This document shows, piece after piece, positions 9,127-13,609 of a DNA stretch of 13,609 bases. Position 1 is the first letter of the stretch. Each line of letters starts with the position of its first letter. Both the position numbers and the translations under genes were made by a program. The notes beneath the pieces were generated by a model. The model searched no databases and was not told the DNA's origin. It worked only from the letters and a program-made list of their open reading frames with translations. The stretch spans positions 1 to 13,609 of the forward strand of contig CAZMPM010000027.1 of NCBI GenBank assembly GCA_964568525.1. Direction: 5' to 3'. The DNA comes from CAYZPB01 sp964568525. GTDB taxonomy: Bacteria; Bacillota; Bacilli; Tepidibacillales; Tepidibacillaceae.

Positions 9127-9390
9127 AAGGCTAATCAAGCTGTCTTTGCTGGAGCTGTTGAGCGTTATGCGCTAATAAATGATGGATATCCTAAATCTGT
9201 AGGAACTACTCCTGCTGTGTTAACTACGGAGTTTATTAATGCAATGAATGGTGGAACTGGTGGTCCTTATTTAAGAGCTGATTTTCCATTAAAAAAAGCA
9301 AATGGTGGAGCCGTTTGGGGATTATATCAAGATGCATTAGGTGCAGCGGCTGTAACTACAGCTGGACAAGATGTTAAGTCAATTAAATAA
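8977..9390 (+). CDS. pilA: Type IV pilin, tandem copy 1 (probable major pilin)
   Basis: Pilus subunit precursor of 137 residues. It has a short basic leader, MPTILKKRIFNQRG, cleaved by prepilin peptidase after Gly14. The mature N-terminus ITLIELIAVILIIGIIAAVG has the invariant Glu5 and a long hydrophobic helix, followed by FNQISSAKDETD. The globular part shares A-V-E-R-Y-A...N...YP and GGPYLRADFP with its neighbours. The mature form is 123 residues and has no cysteine, so there is no disulfide-bonded D-region. Its strong ribosome binding site and first position among the pilins suggest it may be the main subunit, but this is inference. Bases 8977-9126 are identical to the start of the next pilin gene. 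The gap to pilC is 50 bp, with no clear promoter. Confidence 0.93.
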   Translation: MPTILKKRIFNQRGITLIELIAVILIIGIIAAVGIPVVFNQISSAKDETDKANQAVFAGAVERYALINDGYPKSVGTTPAVLTTEFINAMNGGTGGPYLRADFPLKKANGGAVWGLYQDALGAAAVTTAGQDVKSIK

Positions 9391-9473
9391 TTTACACTAA
9401 GTAATTCGTGCAAATAGAACCTAGTTTTGATAGATAGCATAGTGTTTATAAAGCGACAGAGAGGGGGATAAAT

Positions 9474-9623
9474 ATGCCAACAATTTTAAAAAAGAGAATA
9501 TTTAACCAAAGAGGTATTACTTTAATAGAACTAATTGCAGTAATCCTGATTATCGGTATTATTGCAGCAGTTGGTATTCCGGTGGTGTTTAATCAGATTA
9601 GTAGTGCTAAAGATGAAACAGAT
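9474..9623 (+). repeat. 150-bp perfect direct repeat, copy B (pilin 5' end)
   Basis: Second copy of the repeat at 8977-9126, starting exactly at the ATG and ending after codon 50. The copies are 497 bp apart start to start, so recombination between them would give a single hybrid pilin gene with an intact frame and remove 497 bp. Confidence 0.97.
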
Positions 9624-9887
9624 GTTGCTAATGCTGCTATAGTGGCTGGCGCGGTGGAGAGATATGCTTTGATGAATAGTCACTACCCTATAAAAGGTGG
9701 TACGTATGATGCAACAACTGGCACAGTAACTGCTGTTGCAGATTTGTTTACACTATTAAAAGCTGCGACTGGCGTAGATGGAGGACCATATTTAAGAGCT
9801 GATTTTCCGGAAAGTGCAAAAGTTGGAACATGGGTTTTAGATGGCGGAGCAATTAACGACGATCCAATATATGGTATTAAAAAATAG
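9474..9887 (+). CDS. pilA: Type IV pilin, tandem copy 2
   Basis: Pilin precursor of 137 residues whose first 50 residues are identical to those of the upstream pilin: leader cleaved after Gly14, mature Ile1, Glu5. The rest diverges strongly, apart from AGAVERYALMN..YP and DGGPYLRADFP. The region between those blocks (TYDATTGTVTAVADLFTLLKAATGVD) and the tail (ending YGIKK) are distinct. There are no cysteines. The ribosome binding site is GAGGGGG (9460-9466). An 83-bp gap separates it from pilin 1, with no convincing promoter. It could be an alternative major pilin, a co-polymerising minor subunit, or a sequence donor for the first gene; the sequence does not decide. Confidence 0.92.
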   Translation: MPTILKKRIFNQRGITLIELIAVILIIGIIAAVGIPVVFNQISSAKDETDVANAAIVAGAVERYALMNSHYPIKGGTYDATTGTVTAVADLFTLLKAATGVDGGPYLRADFPESAKVGTWVLDGGAINDDPIYGIKK

Positions 9888-9896
9888 GGTTATTGT

Positions 9897-9914
9897 TTTA
9901 AGTTAAAACTTAAA
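9897..9914 (+). other. AT-rich inverted repeat after pilin 2
   Basis: TTTAAGTT, two bases, then AACTTAAA form a perfect 8-bp inverted repeat 9 bp after the stop of pilin 2, followed by TTT. It may be a weak terminator or an mRNA 3'-end structure. It contains only two G-C pairs, so termination would be inefficient. Confidence 0.4.
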
Positions 9915-9937
9915 TTTGGTAATACTTATATACTAAC

Positions 9938-9972
9938 AGCAGAATGCTATTTGATATAAATAGCATTCTGCT
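9938..9972 (+). other. Perfect 15-bp stem hairpin between pilins 2 and 3
   Basis: AGCAGAATGCTATTT (9938-9952) and AAATAGCATTCTGCT (9958-9972) are exact reverse complements around the 5-base loop GATAT. No T tract follows (ATAATACATAGG), so it is not a classical intrinsic terminator. It could protect or define the 3' end of the upstream pilin mRNA, attenuate read-through into pilin 3, or act as a protein site. Its right end overlaps a consensus -10 element. Confidence 0.85.
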
Positions 9973-9977
9973 ATAAT
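9951..9977 (+). promoter_or_regulatory. Putative extended -10 promoter for pilin 3
   Basis: TATAAT at 9972-9977 is preceded by TGC (9969-9971), a perfect TGnTATAAT extended -10. A -35-like TTGATA sits at 9951-9956, giving a short 15-bp spacer that an extended -10 can tolerate. Transcription would begin near 9984, leaving a leader of about 14 bases containing GAGGTGA (9987-9993) before the ATG at 9998. The promoter lies within the hairpin: the -35 covers the loop and the -10 overlaps the last base of the stem. Confidence 0.6.
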
Positions 9978-9997
9978 ACATAGGTTGAGGTGACTTT

Positions 9998-10456
9998 ATG
10001 CCGATAATCTTAAAGAAAAGATTATTTAATCTATTTAATCAAAGAGGTATTACGTTAATCGAATTAATCGCTGTGATCTTAATTATCGGTATTATTGCTG
10101 CAGTTGGTATTCCGGTGGTGTTTAACCAGATTGCAAATGCCAAAGAAAAACAGGATATAGCGAACATTGCTATTATGCACGAAGCGCTGGAGCGTTACGC
10201 AACTATAAATAGGTCCTATCCGCAACTTGATCCAGTCATTACGCCTGGCATCAGTAAAGATAGCGGTAATGAAGCGCTACTTGACCACTTATTAAAAGTT
10301 CTAACTGATGCTGAGACTTGGATTTTGGGGAGGCCCTATTTGCGAGCTGATTTCCCGAGAACGGACTCGAATGGCAATCTATGGATAGTACATGTTATTC
10401 CATTTGATGCAGCGAATAATATATATGCAATCGATTCGATTTCTAAACAGGAATAA
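9998..10456 (+). CDS. pilA: Type IV pilin, tandem copy 3 (diverged)
   Basis: Pilin precursor of 152 residues. The leader MPIILKKRLFNLFNQRG is 17 residues, three longer than in the two upstream copies because LFN is duplicated. The mature start ITLIELIAVILIIGIIAAVG is the same as theirs, with Glu5. Over the 50 shared codons I count about 27 base differences from copy 1, mostly synonymous. The globular part keeps ALERYATIN..YP and GRPYLRADFP but is otherwise different and longer. There are no cysteines. It has GAGGTGA (9987-9993) as ribosome binding site and probably its own promoter. It may be a minor or alternatively regulated pilin. pilD begins 24 bp downstream. Confidence 0.92.
   Translation: MPIILKKRLFNLFNQRGITLIELIAVILIIGIIAAVGIPVVFNQIANAKEKQDIANIAIMHEALERYATINRSYPQLDPVITPGISKDSGNEALLDHLLKVLTDAETWILGRPYLRADFPRTDSNGNLWIVHVIPFDAANNIYAIDSISKQE
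10023..10040 (+). repeat. 9-bp tandem duplication in pilin 3 leader
   Basis: TATTTAATC occurs twice in direct tandem (10023-10031, 10032-10040) and encodes the duplicated LFN of the pilin 3 leader. It is in frame and lengthens the leader from 14 to 17 residues. Confidence 0.9.
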
Positions 10457-10480
10457 AATGTGACATAAACGAGGTTACCT

Positions 10481-11233
10481 ATGACGATTTTTTACATAAT
10501 TCTATACATCATTCTGGCCTTGTTTATCGGGTCGTTTCTTAATGTGGTGGCACTGCGCGTGCCGCTCAAACAATCAATTGTCACGCCGGGCTCACACTGT
10601 CCGAATTGTGGGCATGCGCTTAACTGGTTAGACCTTTTGCCGCTTATCAGTTATATTCTGTTCCGCGGCAAGTGTAGATACTGCAATGAGAAGGTCTCGC
10701 CGATCTATTTCTTAGGTGAGTTGACCACTCTTATACTATTTCTTCTTATACCGATTCAATTCGGCTTAAATTTGGAAATGCTGATTGCTTATCCTTTCAT
10801 GATGGTACTTGTCGTTGTCTTGATAAGCGATTTACAATATAAAATAATTCCTGACCGTATCATTATTCCGGGGATTATCCTTTTTTTTCTTATGCGACTT
10901 TTTATCCATCCGCTGCCAATCTGGGATTATCTGATTGGTGCTGTTGGCGGGGGAATTCTGCTCCTACTTATCGCAATCGTCAGTCGCGGTGGCATGGGTG
11001 GTGGCGATATCAAGTTGTTCTTCTTGCTTGGGGTGGTCTTAGGTTGGCAGTTAATGCTCCTTACTTTGTTTATTGCCGCACTGCTAGGAACGGTTATTGG
11101 CGGTATTCTGCTTCTAGTCAAACGTGTTAAACGCGGCGAACCAATCGCATTTGGTCCTTTCATTGTTGTTGCTGCTGTGGTGGCGTACTTCTGGGGTAAC
11201 CAAATCATTGAGTGGTATATCTCAATTTTCTAA
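10481..11233 (+). CDS. pilD: Type IV prepilin peptidase / N-methyltransferase PilD
   Basis: Membrane aspartic protease (family A24) that cleaves prepilins after the leader glycine; the bifunctional form also N-methylates the new terminus. It has 250 residues, normal length. The N-terminal domain IGSFLNVVALRVP is followed by two zinc-type CxxC pairs (C40, C43, C65, C68; HCPNCGHALNWLDLLPLISY), which point to the bifunctional type. The catalytic aspartates are D117 (ISDLQYKIIPD) and D176 in GGMGGGDIK, the GxGD motif. Several membrane helices follow. GAGGT (10471-10475) precedes the ATG. Its substrates are presumably the three pilins upstream and the prepilin at 13421. It is the counterpart of ComC, which follows folC in Bacillus subtilis. 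Confidence 0.96.
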   Translation: MTIFYIILYIILALFIGSFLNVVALRVPLKQSIVTPGSHCPNCGHALNWLDLLPLISYILFRGKCRYCNEKVSPIYFLGELTTLILFLLIPIQFGLNLEMLIAYPFMMVLVVVLISDLQYKIIPDRIIIPGIILFFLMRLFIHPLPIWDYLIGAVGGGILLLLIAIVSRGGMGGGDIKLFFLLGVVLGWQLMLLTLFIAALLGTVIGGILLLVKRVKRGEPIAFGPFIVVAAVVAYFWGNQIIEWYISIF

Positions 11234-11269
11234 GTTTATCAAAGTTTGCTGATTTTAATATATTATGGC

Positions 11270-11276
11270 GGGTGAT
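11270..11276 (+). promoter_or_regulatory. Ribosome binding site deciding the pilM start
   Basis: GGGTGAT lies 6 bp before a GTG codon at 11283, matching the 3' part of the Shine-Dalgarno consensus (GGTGAT). The in-frame ATG at 11265 has no purine-rich site upstream, so the GTG is the better start. Confidence 0.55.
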
Positions 11277-11282
11277 GTACAG

Positions 11283-12239
11283 GTGGCTAAGAGAGAGTTA
11301 GCAATTGTCTTCGATGATTATTCGGTTAGAATGATTGAGGCGAAGGTGACAGGTGGCGAAGTTAAGAAAGTATATGGTTCTTATCTGAAAGAAGATGTGA
11401 GGTTATTCCGTGAAGGTATCTTAGATTTGGAAATTTGGCGACAAATATTAGCGGAGGTTAAGGCTTCGCGTATTTTTAAAGCGAAAAGAGTTCATATTGT
11501 GTTGCCGACATCGGTTGTTATTCTTCGGGAGAAGGAGTTACCGGATTTACGGGTTGAACAGTTGAAAGCGATTGTTGCCGGAGAGTTAGCTTCAACTTCG
11601 CTATTCCCATTCAGTGATCCGCTGTTCGACTTGGTTCGTGCCGTTCGCCATGAGCCGAGCGTAAGTCGAGAGAGCGATAATCTCTACAATCATATCTTGG
11701 TTGCAGCACCGGGCTCAATTATTAATGCAATTGTTAATAGTCTTACTAAGGAGCGTTTCAAACCGATTACAATCGATATAGCTGCCAATTCAATGTTGAA
11801 TTATTGCAAGGCCTATGCTGAACCGAATGAACATGCAATTAAGCTGTTGGCGCAAGTGACTGAACATGGCTTCGACATTCATATTTTCGATAATGAGATA
11901 CTCTATTTCACTCGTCATATTCCGAAAGAGATTAAGGAACTGATGTCGGAAAGTGGCTGGCTTGATGAAGTTAAGTTGGCAGAAGTCTTCGTTTATGAAA
12001 TCGAACGCGCCAAAAGTTATTTCAATTTTACAATGAATTACCGTGACCGCGTAATTACAAGGATTGGCTTGGTTAGCGGCGTATTACTAACTGAGCGGTT
12101 TTTAGAGCGGGTTAAGGCTGGTATTGAACTTGATATTAGTTTCCTTAGCAGGGCAGCCCAACGCTTGCCGCGCAGTATTCGTCAGTATAATGGCTATGAA
12201 TTGGCGCTTGGGGCGCTTCTGAGAGGGGTAGAGAAATAA
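11283..12239 (+). CDS. pilM: PilM-like pilus assembly protein (actin-like fold)
   Basis: Probable cytoplasmic PilM that would bind the N-terminal INLxP tail of PilN and connect it to the motor. It has 318 residues from the GTG at 11283, or 324 from the ATG at 11265. PilM-like features in order: a beta-strand start LAIVFDDYSVRMIEAKV, VHIVLPTSVVILREKELP followed by LKAIVAGELAS and a D-rich stretch as in the PilM SHS2-like region, TIDIAANSMLNYCKAY, FDIHIFDNEILYFTRHI, and a C-terminal GYELALGALLRG. The phosphate-1 loop, usually DxGSSSVK-like, reads FDDYSVRM here and lacks the usual glycine, so nucleotide binding may be altered. Assignment rests on these weak similarities and on context (pilD before, pilN one base after). 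Confidence 0.8.
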   Translation: MAKRELAIVFDDYSVRMIEAKVTGGEVKKVYGSYLKEDVRLFREGILDLEIWRQILAEVKASRIFKAKRVHIVLPTSVVILREKELPDLRVEQLKAIVAGELASTSLFPFSDPLFDLVRAVRHEPSVSRESDNLYNHILVAAPGSIINAIVNSLTKERFKPITIDIAANSMLNYCKAYAEPNEHAIKLLAQVTEHGFDIHIFDNEILYFTRHIPKEIKELMSESGWLDEVKLAEVFVYEIERAKSYFNFTMNYRDRVITRIGLVSGVLLTERFLERVKAGIELDISFLSRAAQRLPRSIRQYNGYELALGALLRGVEK

Positions 12240-12240
12240 G

Positions 12241-12780
12241 ATGCAGATTAATCTTATGCCAGTTATCCCGAAAACAAAGCGATTCAAATTCCCGATATTC
12301 CTACTTGTCGTTATTCTAGTGGTCTGTGCTAGTGGGCTAGTTGCTTCAGATGTTTATCAGAAACTTGGAATATATAATACTGAGAAAGAGGCATATAATA
12401 AAATTGCTGCTGAACGTACAAGATTAGAACAGCAATTAGTTGCTAACCGCGAAGAGGGCAAAATTTTTGCAGATTATTACAGCAAGTTTAACGATGTGCA
12501 ACAGGGTAATTATGATATAACGCATGTATTTGATTCGATAGCAGCACTCTTGCCAGAGAAAGGGGCAATCAATCAATTGACTCTGACTGAGGATGGACAT
12601 CTTTCTCTTAATCTTGAGTTGCCAGGGGTTCTTACCGCATCACAATTAATTCAAATTTTCATAAATACTCCTTGGGTGTTAAGTGTTAATGATGTTACAT
12701 CTGCAGTTGTTGATAAGATGACAGAGTTAGAACTTAATCTTACAGTAGATTTGGATGCTCTTTTAAAGGAGGAAGAATAG
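12241..12780 (+). CDS. pilN: PilN-like pilus assembly protein
   Basis: Small bitopic membrane protein of 179 residues with PilN architecture: a cytoplasmic N-terminus beginning MQINLMPVIP, matching the INLLP motif that PilN inserts into PilM; one membrane helix (about 17-36, FPIFLLVVILVVCASGLVAS); a short coiled coil (about 45-70, TEKEAYNKIAAERTRLEQQL); and a C-terminal ferredoxin-like region with ALLPEKGAINQLTLTEDGHL (LP.....i..l.l...g). It would form a heterodimer with the downstream PilO. It starts one base after the pilM stop, with GAGAGGGG (12221-12228) upstream. Confidence 0.85.
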   Translation: MQINLMPVIPKTKRFKFPIFLLVVILVVCASGLVASDVYQKLGIYNTEKEAYNKIAAERTRLEQQLVANREEGKIFADYYSKFNDVQQGNYDITHVFDSIAALLPEKGAINQLTLTEDGHLSLNLELPGVLTASQLIQIFINTPWVLSVNDVTSAVVDKMTELELNLTVDLDALLKEEE

Positions 12781-13362
12781 ATGAGTGAAGGTAGGAAAGC
12801 ATTATTCCTTGTTCTACTGTTTGCATTAATAATTGGTGGTTGGTCAGTATATTATCACTCCTTATACGATAAAGAGATGGAGAAATTGGCTAATGACTTT
12901 TTCAATGACCAACAGATGATTAGACAGTTAGAAATGCAGATTGTTAAAGAACAGAAAGACCGGGATGCGATTGAAGCTGAATATTATCTGATTATTCCGA
13001 AGAAAAGTGATATTGCTAATTTACATCAATATATATACGATACTGCCAAGAAGAATAAGATTGATTTAGATCCCGTCAGCATACATGTGATTACGCAGGA
13101 GATTACAGATGATATTAGTTCTATTGAGATTGGTTTCAGCGTTGATGGTAAATATCTGGATGTTAGGTCGTTTCTTCAAGAATTCTACAACAGCAAAAGA
13201 TTTCTTAAACTAAAGAATTGGACTTGGGATGGAAGAAGTGAAGATCGATTGACAATGAGTCTTGAGTATCTGGCTTATTTCTATCCAAATGATAATGAAC
13301 AATTTATGGATGTTCCTGATTTAGATATTTATCAACCGGCTGATAGGGTTAATCCACTCTAG
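12781..13362 (+). CDS. pilO: PilO-like pilus assembly protein
   Basis: Bitopic membrane protein of 193 residues, PilO by architecture and position: a short cytoplasmic tail, one membrane helix (about 7-24, ALFLVLLFALIIGGWSVY), a coiled coil (about 28-67, rich in E/K/Q), then YLIIPKKSDIANLHQYIYDTAKKNKIDLDPV, which matches the 'P.k.di..ll..i...a...gl.l' start of the PilO ferredoxin-like domain, and a FSVDGKYLDVRSFLQEF strand-helix. The acidic tail (NDNEQFMDVPDLDIYQPAD) is unusual. The ATG directly follows the pilN stop, and its AAAGGAGGA (12764-12772) lies inside pilN. No pilP or pilQ follows within the 58-bp gap; the next gene is a prepilin. Confidence 0.85.
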   Translation: MSEGRKALFLVLLFALIIGGWSVYYHSLYDKEMEKLANDFFNDQQMIRQLEMQIVKEQKDRDAIEAEYYLIIPKKSDIANLHQYIYDTAKKNKIDLDPVSIHVITQEITDDISSIEIGFSVDGKYLDVRSFLQEFYNSKRFLKLKNWTWDGRSEDRLTMSLEYLAYFYPNDNEQFMDVPDLDIYQPADRVNPL

Positions 13363-13420
13363 TATGCAATAACGTAACTATTAACTATCAGTTGATTATG
13401 GAGAACAAGGGGGTAGAACG

Positions 13421-13609
13421 ATGAGAGAAAGAATAATAAATCAACGAGGAATGACATTAGTTGAATTATTAGCTGCGATTGTTATTGTAATGTTGATTCT
13501 TGCACCGCTTCTCATGCTATCCTATAATCTTATAGATAATATGCTAAAAGATGGTGATCGCAATCAAGTGATAAATGTTGCAAGAGGAATTCTTGATGAT
13601 GCAAGAGAC
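13421..13609 (+). CDS. Minor pilin / prepilin N-terminus, truncated by window end
   Basis: Open frame of 63 codons running off the end of the window. The leader MRERIINQRG (10 residues) is followed by MTLVELLAAIVIVMLILAPL, a type III-signal class prepilin: cleavage after Gly10, mature Met1, Glu5. Residues NMLKDGDRNQVINVARGILDDAR follow. AAGGGGGT (13407-13414) lies 6 bp upstream of the ATG. The hydrophobic segment differs from the three PilA-like pilins, with Pro about 18 residues into the mature helix, and resembles PilV/PilW/ComGD-type minor pilins. The exact class cannot be set without the 3' part. Confidence 0.88.
   Translation, partial: MRERIINQRGMTLVELLAAIVIVMLILAPLLMLSYNLIDNMLKDGDRNQVINVARGILDDARD

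Noticed and set aside
9427..9452. TTGATA...TATAAA as a promoter before pilin 2
   Set aside because: The spacer is only 14 bp and there is no extended -10, so it is too weak to call.
8977..10456. Pilin repeats as a CRISPR-like or transposon-derived array
   Set aside because: The repeated block is coding sequence for a prepilin N-terminus. There are no short regularly spaced repeats, terminal inverted repeats, target-site duplications or transposase frames anywhere in the window.
10927..11208. Antisense 93-codon frame within pilD
   Set aside because: It is a shadow of the membrane-helix coding region of pilD and shows no independent signals.
11265..11282. ATG at 11265 as the pilM start
   Set aside because: It has no ribosome binding site upstream, while the GTG at 11283 has GGGTGAT at good spacing. 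It remains possible; the difference is six residues.
13375..13388. 7-bp tandem repeat TAACTAT x2 before the last prepilin gene
   Set aside because: It is real but short, in AT-rich intergenic DNA, with nothing tying it to a function.

Overview
The window looks like chromosomal DNA of a low- to mid-GC Gram-positive bacterium (Bacillota, probably Bacilli or a close relative). The evidence is the strong AGGAGG-type ribosome binding sites, the valS-folC order followed by pilus/competence-type genes (valS-folC-comC in Bacillus subtilis), and a type IV pilus locus in which no pilP or pilQ follows pilO. No species can be named from the sequence alone. All genes are on the + strand and packed tightly, and no gene-free stretch exceeds about 135 bp.

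Region 1 (1-4856) is housekeeping. It holds the 3' three-quarters of valS (valyl-tRNA synthetase, cut by the window start), folC (folylpolyglutamate/dihydrofolate synthase) and murC (UDP-MurNAc-L-alanine ligase). folC and murC share an ATGA stop/start overlap, and both belong to the Mur-ligase superfamily.

Region 2 (4991-13609, running off the end) is a type IV pilus operon: pilB (extension ATPase), pilT (retraction ATPase), pilC (platform), three tandem type IV pilin genes, pilD (prepilin peptidase), pilM, pilN and pilO (alignment subcomplex), then the start of another prepilin gene cut by the window end. PilB and PilT would power extension and retraction through PilC. PilD would cleave the pilin leaders. 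PilM/N/O would couple the motor to the envelope. A motor set including PilT suggests a dynamic, retractable pilus (twitching, adhesion or DNA uptake) and not only a ComG-type pseudopilus.

The most unusual part is the pilin cassette at 8977-10456. The first two pilin genes are identical for exactly 150 nt, from the ATG through codon 50, and then diverge abruptly. The third keeps the same protein design but differs at mostly synonymous positions. All three share a second short block (PYLRADFP) near the C terminus, separated by variable sequence. Between pilins 2 and 3 lie two inverted repeats, one a perfect 15-bp stem, and a consensus extended -10 promoter that overlaps the end of that stem. 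This suggests recent gene conversion or segmental duplication of the pilin 5' end, and separate expression control of the third pilin. A cluster of AT-rich repeats (4937-4965) sits just upstream of pilB and may be an operator or weak terminator.
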